Assembly (NCBI GenBank): GCA_002354735.1 | Contig: DEMD01000010.1 | Span: 248,001-312,000 of the forward strand | Reading direction: 5' to 3' | Length of the DNA stretch: 64,000 bases | DNA from: Gammaproteobacteria bacterium UBA2679 | GTDB lineage: Bacteria; Pseudomonadota; Gammaproteobacteria; Pseudomonadales; Oleiphilaceae | In this document: positions 35,992 to 44,827 of the stretch, piece after piece | How positions within the stretch are numbered: position 1 is the first letter of the stretch | Layout of the letters: the number at the start of each line of letters is the position of its first letter | Notes under the pieces: model-generated | Told to the model about the DNA's origin: nothing | Databases searched by the model: none | What the model saw: only the letters and a program-made list of their open reading frames with translations | Program-made: the position numbers and the translations under genes

Positions 35992-37281
35992 ATGGAACAA
36001 GCACTCAATTATCTGGTGATTTTTGGCACGCTGCTATGCCTGCTGCTCTGGATCGGGGACATGCTGCAGCGACGGAGCCAGCGTCCGAAGCCGCGACAGT
36101 TCGAACTCAAGGACTTCGATAACAAACAGGCTCGCGCCATCGAGCCCGGCAAAGCCGAAAAAGCGGCGCCACCCAAGGCCAGGCCTGATGTCCCGACCGA
36201 GCGTGAACCCGTCGCCAGGCCATCAGAGCCAGCGCTACGCCCGGCCCCCGAAGCGCCTCAGCCGGTAGAGCCGCCTCCGGCACCACCCGTCAAGCCCGAG
36301 CCACCGGTCAAGCCAGCACCGCCTGTCGAAGCGCCTGCAAAAGCGCCTGTCGAAGTTGAGAGAAGTTGGCTCGAGCGGATGCGAGCCGGTCTGAGCAAGA
36401 CCAGGGCAGGGTTTGGCAAGAATCTGTCGCAATTGTTTTCCGGTTCACAGGCAATTGATGACGATTTGCTCGAAGAGCTCGAGACACTATTGATCACTGC
36501 GGATGTAGGTATGTCTGCAACGCAGGAAATCATTGCATCCATCAGCGAAAAGCTCGAGAAGAAGCAGCTGAAAGATGCAGCAGCAGTGAAGGCCGCCTTG
36601 CGACAGGAACTGATCAGCATACTCGAGCCCTGCGCTGTACCGCTCGATACCAGCGCACATAAGCCATTCATGATGCTGGTCGTCGGCGTCAACGGGGTCG
36701 GCAAGACCACCACCATCGGCAAGCTTGCCAGCCGATACAAGGCAGAGAATCAGAAAGTTCTTCTAGCCGCTGGCGATACCTTCAGGGCTGCGGCGGTCGA
36801 GCAGCTTCAGGTGTGGGGCGAGCGCGCTGGTGTTCCGGTTGTCGCCCAGCACCAGGGTGCCGATAGTGCCTCCGTTCTCTTCGATGCCATGCAGTCTGCG
36901 ACTGCGAAGGGTTTCGACATTGCCATAGCAGATACGGCTGGCCGCCTGCAGAACAAGGACGAGCTCATGAATGAGCTGAAAAAGGTGGTACGGGTCATTC
37001 AGAAGCACGATGCCTCCGCGCCTCACGAGGTTCTGCTGGTGGTCGATGCGACAACCGGCCAAAACGCGTTGAGTCAGGCGAAGCTGTTCAAGGAAGCGGT
37101 ATCGGTTACCGGCATCGCCGTTACCAAACTGGATGGTACTGCGAAAGGCGGCATTCTGTTTGCCGTAGCCAGACAGTTCGGGCTGCCAATCCGGTTCATA
37201 GGTGTTGGCGAGGCGGTGGGCGATCTGCGGGCGTTTTCCGCAGAAGACTACGTCGACGCGATGCTGGATACGGATAGCTGA
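35992..37281 (+). CDS. ftsY: Signal recognition particle receptor FtsY
   Basis: 429 residues. N-terminal membrane helix (about 6-22, YLVIFGTLLCLLLWIG), a Pro- and Glu-rich A domain (about 45-125), then the NG GTPase domain: GVNGVGKTT near 231, AAGDTFRAAAVEQL, DTAGRLQN near 315, TKLDGTAKGG near 377. It docks SRP-bound ribosomes at the membrane. E. coli FtsY has no true membrane span, so the anchor is notable. ATG 35992 has AAAGGACTTCC upstream. It heads ftsY-ftsE-ftsX. Confidence 0.96.
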   Translation: MEQALNYLVIFGTLLCLLLWIGDMLQRRSQRPKPRQFELKDFDNKQARAIEPGKAEKAAPPKARPDVPTEREPVARPSEPALRPAPEAPQPVEPPPAPPVKPEPPVKPAPPVEAPAKAPVEVERSWLERMRAGLSKTRAGFGKNLSQLFSGSQAIDDDLLEELETLLITADVGMSATQEIIASISEKLEKKQLKDAAAVKAALRQELISILEPCAVPLDTSAHKPFMMLVVGVNGVGKTTTIGKLASRYKAENQKVLLAAGDTFRAAAVEQLQVWGERAGVPVVAQHQGADSASVLFDAMQSATAKGFDIAIADTAGRLQNKDELMNELKKVVRVIQKHDASAPHEVLLVVDATTGQNALSQAKLFKEAVSVTGIAVTKLDGTAKGGILFAVARQFGLPIRFIGVGEAVGDLRAFSAEDYVDAMLDTDS

Positions 37282-37322
37282 GTGCAGCAAAAGCAGCAGA
37301 AACGACGGCAGGCGGCAAACCG

Positions 37323-38009
37323 ATGATCGAGTTTCGCAAGGTCAGCAAGCACTACGGTCAGCGTCAGATCGCGCTTAACGGTATCGATCTGCAGCTGCAA
37401 CGCGGAGAGTTTGCCTTCCTGACCGGGCACTCAGGAGCCGGCAAGAGTACTTTGCTGAAGCTGCTCCTGCGCCTGGAGCAGCCGAGTTCCGGGGAAGTGT
37501 ACGTTGGAGGTCAGGCGCTTTCGACCATGCTCCCCAGACAGGTGCCCTACTACAGACGCCACCTCGGCTTCGTGTTTCAGAACGCCCATCTGATTCAAGA
37601 GCTGAGCGTCTTCGACAATGTTGCCATGCCCCTGATCATCGCCAACGTCGATAGTCGGGAGCTGCAGCGCCGTGTAAGGGCTGCACTCGACAAAGTCGGG
37701 CTGTTGAAGAAGGAGCGAGCCATGCCGGAGTCCCTGTCGGGCGGAGAGGCGCAGCGGGTGAGCATCGCGCGGGCGATTGTCAACCGGCCCCCGATCCTGC
37801 TGGCAGATGAGCCGACGGGCAATCTTGATCCGGCGCTGTCTGCCGAAATCTTCAAACTCTTCGAAGCGTTCAATCAGGTCGGTGTTACCGTACTTATTGC
37901 CAGCCACGATCTGAACCTTCTCGAGACACTTGGCCATCGAATCATACGCTTGGACCAGGGCACGATCCAAGGCAGTGCAGTGGGTGCCGGGCAAGAGGCA
38001 ACTGCATGA
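37323..38009 (+). CDS. ftsE: Cell-division ATP-binding protein FtsE
   Basis: 228 residues. Walker A GHSGAGKSTLLKLLL near 36, signature LSGGEAQRVSIARAI near 138, Walker B ILLADEPTGNLD. Partner of FtsX; together they activate peptidoglycan hydrolases at the divisome through EnvC-like proteins. The ftsX start overlaps its stop by four bases. Confidence 0.96.
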   Translation: MIEFRKVSKHYGQRQIALNGIDLQLQRGEFAFLTGHSGAGKSTLLKLLLRLEQPSSGEVYVGGQALSTMLPRQVPYYRRHLGFVFQNAHLIQELSVFDNVAMPLIIANVDSRELQRRVRAALDKVGLLKKERAMPESLSGGEAQRVSIARAIVNRPPILLADEPTGNLDPALSAEIFKLFEAFNQVGVTVLIASHDLNLLETLGHRIIRLDQGTIQGSAVGAGQEATA

Positions 38010-39166
38010 AGCGTCACGCCTCGAAGTCCGGTCAGCCCCCGGAACAAAAGCCAGTTCGTAAGTCAGGTATTCGGGGTGCTGCCAGAGTGTCCGCCAAGCC
38101 CTCTGCCAAGCCCTCTGTCAAACCAGCACGGCAGCCATCGCAGCCGGTTGCGCGCTCCAGGTCGAATGCGCCGAAGCAGCCACGTGCAGAGAAAGGTGCG
38201 CGTGAAGGCCTTCAGCTGTCCCCCGCGCAGAGCTACCTGCGCCATCATCGACGCTGCGCATCAGATGCGCTGAGCTTCCTCCGCGGTCGCCCCTTTGCTG
38301 CTGCACTGACCTCGCTGGTTGTTGGTCTCGCATTGTCACTCCCGCTCATCCTCCTGTTTCTTTCTTACAACATCGACCGGGTTGTAGGCCCACTGCAGGC
38401 GAGCGGCGTTATCAATGTGTTCTTCGACCCTGCGCTCACCGAGCAACAGTCAGCTGATCTTGCGGCTGTGATTAGTAAACGTCCCGATGTACGTTCGGCG
38501 GAGTATGTCAGCAAGAAGCAGGCGCTCGAACGCTTCGAGAGTGACCCAGGCTGGTCGAAGACGCTTTCGCAATTGAGTGAGAATCCGCTACCCGCTTCGG
38601 TCATCGTGACGCCGCTGGATATAGGTACGACCTCGGGCCTTGCAAACATACCCGGAAGTCCACGTGCGTCTGCACTCACAGATGCGCTCAGTACGCTTCC
38701 TGGTGTGGACGTCGTGCAGTCTGACAGCGAATGGCTGGAACGCCTCCGTCTCATACAGGCATTCCTCGCTTCATTTTTTGCCATGCTGGTCGTGTTCTTC
38801 GGTATCATCGTCTGCGTTATCATCATCAATACCGTACGGCTGAATGTCGAAGCCAAGCGGGAAGTGATCCTGGTCACGCAGATGATCGGCGGCACTCATG
38901 CCTTCATCCGGCGGCCCTTTTTATACCTTGGCTTCTTCTACAGCCTGGCGGGGATGGTTATTGCAGCTGTCATTGCGTTCATTGGCTCCGGTATGCTCGA
39001 GTCGGCATTAACACCGCTACTGCGCAGCTATGAGCTGGACTTCGAACTGTACATGCCGGATATTGACGCGTTCCTAGGCTTCATTCTGTTGAGTCTATTC
39101 CTGTGCATCGGCTCGGCCTTTGTGGCGGCTAGTCTTCAGATCAGGCGTATCGAGCATAGTGGCTGA
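38006..39166 (+). CDS. ftsX: Cell-division protein FtsX
   Basis: 386 residues. An N-terminal cytoplasmic tail of about 85 residues rich in Lys, Pro, Ser and Arg, four membrane helices (about 93-115, 255-280, 305-328, 352-375) and a periplasmic loop between the first two. The tail contains a 12-base tandem repeat (38093-38116) encoding AKPSAKPS. The tail is longer than in E. coli FtsX. It forms the membrane half of the FtsEX complex. Confidence 0.95.
   Translation: MKRHASKSGQPPEQKPVRKSGIRGAARVSAKPSAKPSVKPARQPSQPVARSRSNAPKQPRAEKGAREGLQLSPAQSYLRHHRRCASDALSFLRGRPFAAALTSLVVGLALSLPLILLFLSYNIDRVVGPLQASGVINVFFDPALTEQQSADLAAVISKRPDVRSAEYVSKKQALERFESDPGWSKTLSQLSENPLPASVIVTPLDIGTTSGLANIPGSPRASALTDALSTLPGVDVVQSDSEWLERLRLIQAFLASFFAMLVVFFGIIVCVIIINTVRLNVEAKREVILVTQMIGGTHAFIRRPFLYLGFFYSLAGMVIAAVIAFIGSGMLESALTPLLRSYELDFELYMPDIDAFLGFILLSLFLCIGSAFVAASLQIRRIEHSG
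38093..38116 (+). repeat. 12-base tandem repeat within ftsX
   Basis: GCCAAGCCCTCT occurs twice in tandem (38093-38104 and 38105-38116), followed by a diverged third copy. It encodes the AKPS repeats of the FtsX cytoplasmic tail; because the unit is a multiple of three, copy-number change would keep the frame. Confidence 0.85.
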
Positions 39167-39201
39167 GGCCTGTGAGGCGTTACGAACGGCATGCATCCTG
39201 C

Positions 39202-39230
39202 TTGAAAGCGGACAGGAGACGGCTGATAAT
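39202..39230 (+). promoter_or_regulatory. Candidate rpoH promoter
   Basis: TTGAAA (39202-39207) and GATAAT (39225-39230) are 17 bases apart, a strong sigma-70 pair. The upstream base makes CTTGAAA, which also matches the heat-shock sigma-32 -35 element, but the matching CCCCAT -10 is absent. The leader of about 105 bases to the rpoH ATG is very AT-rich and holds two further TATAAT hexamers (39282-39287, 39320-39325) without well-spaced -35 partners. Confidence 0.6.
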
Positions 39231-39341
39231 TCGACCTCAGAATATTGCAGATTTATAACTTTTACCTATCATTAATGCTGATATAATAGGTAGAAGAAAT
39301 TGTTACAGCATTTAGTCTGTATAATCGGGAGCTGATCAAAC

Positions 39342-40199
39342 ATGAGCAAAGCATTGCAACCAGTAGACTTGTTGACACCGGTCGGCAACCTGGAGAGCTA
39401 TGTTCAGGCGGTCAATAGTGTCGCGGTCCTTAGCGCTGAAGAAGAGCGGGACCTTGCGCTGCGGTATCACGAAGAGGGCGAGCTGGACGCTGCGCGCCAG
39501 CTGGTGCTCGCGCACTTGAGATTCGTCGTTCATATTGCGCGATCATATAGTGGCTATGGACTGCCCCTTGCTGATCTCGTGCAGGAAGGTAATATCGGTC
39601 TCATGAAGGCTGTAAAGCGTTTTGACCCGCACTACGGCGTACGTCTGGTATCCTTCGCCGTGCATTGGGTAAAAGCCGAGATGCATGAGTACATCCTGAA
39701 AAACTGGCGGATTGTAAAAGTTGCGACCACCAAGGCGCAGCGGAAACTTTTTTTCAATCTGCGGTCCTCAAAGAAGAAGCTGGCCTGGCTGAGTCATGAC
39801 GAGGTGAAGGCAGTAGCAGAGGATCTCGGGGTGAACGAGAAGGTTGTCATGGAAATGGAGAGCAGAATGTCCGGGCAGGACACTGCATTTGACGCCTTTT
39901 CAGACGACGATGATGATGCGGCCTACCTGGCCCCGGCGAGCTATCTGGAAGACAGCTCGCGTGATCCAGCCCGGCTCCTCGAATCTGAGAACTGGGAAGA
40001 GGATTCCACCTCGCGTCTGCACACTGCCCTGACCAGGCTGGATGATCGCAGTAAGGACATCCTGCAGAAGCGTTGGCTGAGCGATGAGAAGTCCACGCTG
40101 CACGATCTCGCAGATGAATATGGTGTCTCGGCCGAACGTATTCGTCAGCTAGAGAAAAATGCGATGAAGAAGATCAGGGCGGAGCTCGCAACAGCCTGA
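39342..40199 (+). CDS. rpoH: RNA polymerase sigma-32 factor RpoH
   Basis: 285 residues. Region 2 with [20 protein letters not shown], region 2.4 with [20 protein letters not shown] (in two blocks: [20 protein letters not shown]), the RpoH box [18 protein letters not shown], and region 4 with [11 protein letters not shown] and [16 protein letters not shown]. It directs heat-shock transcription. It follows ftsYEX as in E. coli and Pseudomonas. The AT-rich leader may act as an RNA thermometer as in E. coli, which is inference. An intrinsic terminator follows. Confidence 0.97.
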   Translation: MSKALQPVDLLTPVGNLESYVQAVNSVAVLSAEEERDLALRYHEEGELDAARQLVLAHLRFVVHIARSYSGYGLPLADLVQEGNIGLMKAVKRFDPHYGVRLVSFAVHWVKAEMHEYILKNWRIVKVATTKAQRKLFFNLRSSKKKLAWLSHDEVKAVAEDLGVNEKVVMEMESRMSGQDTAFDAFSDDDDDAAYLAPASYLEDSSRDPARLLESENWEEDSTSRLHTALTRLDDRSKDILQKRWLSDEKSTLHDLADEYGVSAERIRQLEKNAMKKIRAELATA

Positions 40200-40220
40200 T
40201 TTGATCTGCAGTCGTATACA

Positions 40221-40244
40221 ACCGCCGAGAGGCGGTTTTTTTTT
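40221..40244 (+). terminator. Intrinsic terminator of rpoH
   Basis: ACCGCC (40221-40226), loop GAGA, GGCGGT (40231-40236), then a run of nine T residues to 40244. Placed 22 bases after the rpoH stop. Confidence 0.93.
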
Positions 40245-40262
40245 ACAGCAGAGGATGTCGGA

Positions 40263-41165
40263 ATGAGTACCGGACAACATGATCACGTTCAGTCTGCCGC
40301 ATTCCTGGGGCTGGGTCTCATGGGCCAGCCCATGGTGGGTCGTCTTCTGACCGCGGGTTACCAGTTGCGCGTATGGAACCGCACGCGCAGCAAAGCGCGG
40401 CAGTTCGAGGAAGATGGCATTCTGGAGGATACCGCCCAGGCGGCCATAGAAGGCGCCGAAGTGCTCGTTTTGATGCTGACTGACGGGCCGGCTGTGGATC
40501 AGGTCCTGCGGTCACTGGACCTCTCACGAACGGCAGAAAATGCGCTCATTATCGATATGAGCTCGATTGCGCCTGACATGGCCCGGCAACACGCCTCACT
40601 CGTCAATGCTGCCGGGAGACGCTATCTCGATGCACCTGTGTCTGGTGGCACACCTGGCGCGGCATCTGGCACGCTCTCGATCATGGTTGGCGGTCGGGAA
40701 CAGGACTTCGAGGCTGCAGCGTCGTTTCTGGCGAATTTCGGAACCCCTCGTTATATGGGGGAGTCGGGCTGTGGCCAGATCGCAAAGCTTGCCAATCAGG
40801 CCGTGGTTGGTATCACCATAGGTGCAGTGTCTGAGGCCATGTTACTGGCAAAACAGGCTGGCGTTGATATCGTGGCACTTCGCGAAGCGCTATTGGGTGG
40901 TTTCGCTGCCAGTCGTATTCTCGAGCTGCATGGTCAGCGTATCATCGATGACGACTTCGAACCTGGTGGTCGTTCATCGGTACAGCTCAAGGATTTGCGC
41001 AGCGTGGGTGATCTGGCGGGCGCACTGGGACTCGATCTCCCTATCTCAGCGCTGGTGGCCTCACTGTATTCGCAGATGAATGCGGAGCATCTGCAGCTCG
41101 ACCATAGTGCTCTGTATTTGCATCTGCGCTCGCTAAATGAGCATCATGAGAACGAGGAAACATAG
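40263..41165 (+). CDS. 3-hydroxyisobutyrate dehydrogenase-family oxidoreductase
   Basis: 300 residues. NAD(P)-binding GLGLMGQPMVGRLL near the N-terminus, DAPVSGGTPGAASGTLSIMV (the substrate loop of the beta-hydroxyacid dehydrogenases), and the catalytic Lys in GQIAKLANQAVVG near residue 180. Members reduce or oxidise 3-hydroxyisobutyrate, tartronate semialdehyde or succinic semialdehyde; the sequence alone does not decide. GAGGATGTCGG precedes ATG 40263. It ends just before djlA, with which it probably shares a transcript. Confidence 0.85.
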   Translation: MSTGQHDHVQSAAFLGLGLMGQPMVGRLLTAGYQLRVWNRTRSKARQFEEDGILEDTAQAAIEGAEVLVLMLTDGPAVDQVLRSLDLSRTAENALIIDMSSIAPDMARQHASLVNAAGRRYLDAPVSGGTPGAASGTLSIMVGGREQDFEAAASFLANFGTPRYMGESGCGQIAKLANQAVVGITIGAVSEAMLLAKQAGVDIVALREALLGGFAASRILELHGQRIIDDDFEPGGRSSVQLKDLRSVGDLAGALGLDLPISALVASLYSQMNAEHLQLDHSALYLHLRSLNEHHENEET

Positions 41166-41166
41166 T

Positions 41167-42012
41167 TTGTTTGGAAAATTGATCGCAGGCCTTCTGGGCT
41201 ATCTCGTACTGGGTATTCCAGGACTAATTCTCGGTCTGCTCATAGGTCACCTCTTCGACAAGGGCCTCGCAGGCATCGCCGCCGATCCACGTCTGTCAGA
41301 CCCTGTGTACCGAGCCAAGGTGGAGGCCAGTTTTTTCCGCCTCAGTTTCCAGATGCTCGGTGCCATGGCCAAGGCCGATGGCCGCGTCAGTGAAGCCGAG
41401 CTTAACGCAGCCCGAGCCCTCATGCAGCGGATGAACCTGGATGAGCAGCGTACGGCTGAAGCCATGACTGCGTTCAATGCAGGCAAGAGCCCGGACTTTG
41501 ATCTCGATGCGGCGCTGAACGAGTTTTCCGAAGTCGTCGACAAGCGCAAGGATCTGGTTGCCTTTCTCATCCAGACGCTTGCGGTCATGGCAGCAGCTGA
41601 TGGCCGTCTCGATGATGCCGAGAATGAATTCCTCATGCAGGTCGGTACGCGTCTGGGCGTCTCAAGAACACAGCTGCAGATGTTGCTGCGCATGATGGCC
41701 GCGCAGTCTGGCTTTCAGGGACAGGCTGGAGGCAACTATCATCAACAGGGCGGCTATCAGGGGGGACGCCAGCAGCAACCCCAGGTCTCGGAGGCTGAGC
41801 GTCTCGAGCAGGCATACTGGGCGCTCGGCGTAAGCCAGAATGACAGCGATGCCACCATCAAGAAAGCCTATCGCAAGCTCATGAGTGAGCATCATCCGGA
41901 CAAGCTGGCGGCCAGGGGTATCCCAGAATCCATGCGGGCTTTGCACACTGAGAAGGCAAAGGAGATCTCTACCGCGTATGAACTGATAAAGACTAATCGT
42001 GGTATGAAGTAG
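41167..42012 (+). CDS. djlA: DjlA-type membrane co-chaperone (TerB plus J domain)
   Basis: 281 residues from TTG 41167. An N-terminal membrane segment (LIAGLLGYLVLGIPGLILGL), a TerB-like domain (about 55-180), a Gln/Gly-rich linker and a C-terminal J domain with HHPDKLAARG. DjlA stimulates DnaK ATPase from the membrane. ATG 41137 is in frame but lies inside the preceding gene; the TTG directly after that gene's stop has GAGGAAA upstream and gives the family N-terminus. Cytosolic J domain faces DnaK. Confidence 0.88.
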   Translation: MFGKLIAGLLGYLVLGIPGLILGLLIGHLFDKGLAGIAADPRLSDPVYRAKVEASFFRLSFQMLGAMAKADGRVSEAELNAARALMQRMNLDEQRTAEAMTAFNAGKSPDFDLDAALNEFSEVVDKRKDLVAFLIQTLAVMAAADGRLDDAENEFLMQVGTRLGVSRTQLQMLLRMMAAQSGFQGQAGGNYHQQGGYQGGRQQQPQVSEAERLEQAYWALGVSQNDSDATIKKAYRKLMSEHHPDKLAARGIPESMRALHTEKAKEISTAYELIKTNRGMK

Positions 42013-42057
42013 ACAGGTAGGGCAAATATTGCGCAATAGCAAAATGGAGCAAATGCG

Positions 42058-42738
42058 ATGCGGGTGTTAGTAATTGAAGATGATGCAGATGTAGCAAACT
42101 ATCTCAACAAGGGCTTGAAAGAAAGCGGCTACACCGTGGATCTTGCAGATAACGGTAAGGATGGCCTTCACATGGCCCTTGAGGAGCAGTATGACCTTCT
42201 CATCGTCGACCGTATGTTGCCTGGGCTCGACGGTGTAAACGTCGTGAAGCGCCTCCGTGCAGAGGAGAAGACAACGCCGGTGCTATTCCTTAGCGCACTG
42301 GGCGAAGTAGACGACCGTGTTCAGGGTCTCAAGGCCGGCGGCGATGACTATCTCGTCAAGCCGTTTTCCTTCAGCGAGCTGCTCGCCCGTGTCGAGTCCC
42401 TGCTGCGCAGGACCCAGAATCAGTCGGACATCGTCACTACGCTGAAAGTTGCTGATCTCGAGATGGACCTGCTCGCACGTACGGTAAAGCGCTCCGGACA
42501 GAAGATCGACCTGCAGCCTCGCGAATTCCGTCTGCTGGAATACTTCATGCGCAATCCTGATCAGGTACTCACCCGGACAATGCTGCTCGAGAAAGTGTGG
42601 GATTACCATTTTGACCCGCAAACCAACGTGATCGATGTTCATATCAGCCGATTGCGGTCAAAGATCGACAAGGACTTCAGCGTACAGCTGCTGCACACGG
42701 TACGTGGCTCTGGCTACATCCTCAGGGAAGGTGAGTGA
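42058..42738 (+). CDS. OmpR-family response regulator
   Basis: 226 residues. Receiver domain (VLVIEDDADVANYL, phospho-Asp in LLIVDRMLPGLDG, Lys in YLVKPFSFSEL) and a winged-helix DNA-binding domain (LQPREFRLLEYFMRNPDQVL, TNVIDVHISRLRSKID). It resembles the CopR/CusR/IrlR branch, but the signal is not evident. The sensor kinase starts 20 bases after its stop. No structural target gene is adjacent. Confidence 0.92.
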   Translation: MRVLVIEDDADVANYLNKGLKESGYTVDLADNGKDGLHMALEEQYDLLIVDRMLPGLDGVNVVKRLRAEEKTTPVLFLSALGEVDDRVQGLKAGGDDYLVKPFSFSELLARVESLLRRTQNQSDIVTTLKVADLEMDLLARTVKRSGQKIDLQPREFRLLEYFMRNPDQVLTRTMLLEKVWDYHFDPQTNVIDVHISRLRSKIDKDFSVQLLHTVRGSGYILREGE

Positions 42739-42757
42739 TCAGGAGGTCTGACCAGCA

Positions 42758-44215
42758 GTGAGGTTCAGCCGAATACTCAGCTCATCCAGTTTCCGGCTGG
42801 CTTTCGTTTACATGCTGCTCTTTGCGGCTTCTGTATTCGTTCTGCTCGGGTTCATTTATTGGGCCACGGTCGGCTTCATGACCGATCAGGTGGAAGAAAC
42901 TATCCAGGCTGAGATTCAGGGGCTTGCTGAGCAATATCGCCGGCAGGGCCTGCGCGGCATGGTCAGTGTACTCAACGAGCGCGTGCTTAGCCGGCCCACC
43001 GGTGAATCCCTATATCTCATCGTCAATAGCGAAAAGAAGCCGCTTGCCGGAAACCTGAATGAATGGCCGGCTGTGCTCGAGGACAGAAACGGCTGGATCA
43101 GCTTCTATCTCAATCGTCCCGCCGACCGTTTCGAGCAGCCTCATCTGGCGCGCGCCAAACTGTTCCAGTTGCAGGGCGGCTATATGTTGCTCGTGGGTAG
43201 GGACGTCTATGACTTGTTCAGAGTACGAGCACTCATAGAACAGTCGCTCCTCTATGGTATCGGAATCACGATTGCGCTGGCCTTTCTTGGCGGTGTGCTG
43301 CTGGCGCGTGGCACGCGATCACGCATCGAAACCATAAACCAGACCAGTCGCAAGATCATGCAGGGCGATCTTTCATTGCGTGTTCCCGTTCGCGGGACCG
43401 GCGACGATTTCGACGAACTTGCCGTGCATCTCAATCGCATGCTCGAGCAGATCGAGGAGTTGATGGCGGGCGTCAAGCATGTGTCGGACAACATTGCACA
43501 CGATCTGCGAACGCCGCTTACGCGGTTGCGCAGCCGGCTCGAGGTGCTGTCCTCCAATCATCTCGATGTCGATTCGCAGCAGATTGTCGAGGAAGCCTTG
43601 GGAGAGACCGACCGCCTGCTCATCACGTTCAATTCGCTCCTGCGGATTGCGAGGATAGAGTCGGGTGGCTACCAGGCGCACTTCACCAAGGTTGATATGG
43701 TGGCCCTGGTGAACGATGCCATCGAGTTATACGATGCGCTGGCCCAGGACAAGCACCAGACTGTCGAGGTTGAGCTTGCGAGTGATGTCTGTGTGAGTGG
43801 CGACCAGAATTTGCTGTTTCAGGCCGTGGCCAACCTGCTGGATAATGCGATCAAGTACTCCCCGGAAAACAGCCGCGTCGGTATCGAGCTTAGTGGCGGG
43901 CGTGAAGTGAGGCTGACAGTCTGGGATACCGGTCCCGGCATTGCGCCAGAAGAGCGAGAGCATGTATTCGAGCGCTTCTATCGCGTTGACAAGACGCGCG
44001 GTTTGCCCGGCAACGGCCTCGGCCTCAGCATGGTCCGGGCTGTGGCCAGGATGCACAAAGGTCGTATCGAGCTTTCTGAGACCTCAGAGGCGTCTGGCGG
44101 GCTTCGGGTCATCATTACGCTCCCGACCTGTGAGGGCGAAACGGTTACGCCACCAGCCCTACCGTATCAGGGGGATTCGACGCCGAGAAGCCTGCATGGC
44201 AGGCTCGACCGCTAG
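42758..44215 (+). CDS. Membrane sensor histidine kinase
   Basis: 485 residues. Two membrane helices (about 12-35 and 160-185) flank a periplasmic sensor of about 125 residues with no recognised fold, then HAMP (about 187-240), HisKA with the phospho-His in DNIAHDLRTPLTRL, and HATPase with N box NLLDNAIKYSPE, WDTGPGIAPEE and GNGLGLSMVRAVA. GTG 42758 has AGGAGG 11 bases upstream. Partner of the regulator at 42058. Its stop lies six bases from the convergent small gene. Confidence 0.92.
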   Translation: MRFSRILSSSSFRLAFVYMLLFAASVFVLLGFIYWATVGFMTDQVEETIQAEIQGLAEQYRRQGLRGMVSVLNERVLSRPTGESLYLIVNSEKKPLAGNLNEWPAVLEDRNGWISFYLNRPADRFEQPHLARAKLFQLQGGYMLLVGRDVYDLFRVRALIEQSLLYGIGITIALAFLGGVLLARGTRSRIETINQTSRKIMQGDLSLRVPVRGTGDDFDELAVHLNRMLEQIEELMAGVKHVSDNIAHDLRTPLTRLRSRLEVLSSNHLDVDSQQIVEEALGETDRLLITFNSLLRIARIESGGYQAHFTKVDMVALVNDAIELYDALAQDKHQTVEVELASDVCVSGDQNLLFQAVANLLDNAIKYSPENSRVGIELSGGREVRLTVWDTGPGIAPEEREHVFERFYRVDKTRGLPGNGLGLSMVRAVARMHKGRIELSETSEASGGLRVIITLPTCEGETVTPPALPYQGDSTPRSLHGRLDR

Positions 44216-44220
44216 TGGTC

Positions 44221-44505
44221 TCAGCCTTTGCGGCCGAGGAAGTTCCTGACGGTATCCGAGGTTGTTTTGAAAGGGTGTCTGGCGGCCTGGCTGATAAAGG
44301 TGCGGGCCCGCTGAACAGAGACTTTTTTCTGATCGAGACGAGCTCGCAGACTGTCGAGTTCGCCTTCGAGGTGCTTTTGCTCGGCCAGGACGTAGGCCAG
44401 AACGGTATGTCGGTTAAAGTCGTCCGTGATTCCCAGCTTTTCAAGGCGACCCCCGATCAGGTCGAGTCCGGAAAGTGCCTTGTCCATCATAATCTGTGTA
44501 TTCAT
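44221..44505 (-). CDS. Small coiled-coil protein of unknown function
   Basis: 94 residues from ATG 44505, which has CAGGAGCAGCAGG upstream. Entirely helical in appearance, with a likely coiled coil in the middle (LAEQKHLEGELDSLRARLDQ) and a basic C-terminus (SDTVRNFLGRKG). No signal peptide or membrane helix. It resembles short phasin-like or helical accessory proteins only in general character; I do not assign a family. Convergent with the kinase gene. Confidence 0.65.
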   Translation of the reverse strand: MNTQIMMDKALSGLDLIGGRLEKLGITDDFNRHTVLAYVLAEQKHLEGELDSLRARLDQKKVSVQRARTFISQAARHPFKTTSDTVRNFLGRKG

Positions 44506-44662
44506 CCTGCTGCTCCTGCGTAGCTGACTGCAGGCATTTGAAGCCGCAGCCATGGTTATCTTGGCCAGACGGTGGCACTGGCTTCAGGATGCTATGCCGA
44601 GACCCTAGAGCGTTCAACCTAAATCAATCGGGCGATTACAGATACTTAACGCGGCGGCCACC

Positions 44663-44725
44663 TCATAGCCACAAGCCAAGCCCTATAGTGGAGTCATGAG
44701 AGGGCAATCGAATTGTCTTTTTCAT
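44663..44725 (-). CDS. Possible 20-codon mini-gene or leader peptide
   Basis: ATG 44725 on the minus strand is preceded by AGGAG with a six-base spacer, an ideal ribosome site. The frame gives a 20-residue peptide starting MKKTIRLPSHD and ending GLWL before TGA. It is not obviously an attenuator peptide, as no residue is enriched. The same DNA also carries the plus-strand hairpins described next, so this may be chance. Confidence 0.25.
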   Translation of the reverse strand: MKKTIRLPSHDSTIGLGLWL

Positions 44726-44741
44726 GAGTAGCTCCTGTGTA

Positions 44742-44806
44742 GGGTCTCGTACAGGTCCCCCTGACAAGACCCAATTTGAACCTCGGTGATTGCCGGGGTT
44801 TTTTTT
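44742..44806 (+). terminator. Structured element and orphan intrinsic terminator
   Basis: First hairpin: GGGTCT (44742-44747) pairs with AGACCC (44767-44772), enclosing GT/AC and CAGG/CCTG with a TCCC loop. Second hairpin: AACCTCGG (44779-44786), loop TGATTG, CCGGGGTT (44793-44800), then eight T residues to 44806. The second is a good plus-strand terminator, yet no plus-strand gene ends nearby; the closest is the kinase stop at 44215. It may end the kinase mRNA or an unannotated small RNA. Confidence 0.75.
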
Positions 44807-44827
44807 CGCCCGCGTTTTCAACACGAG

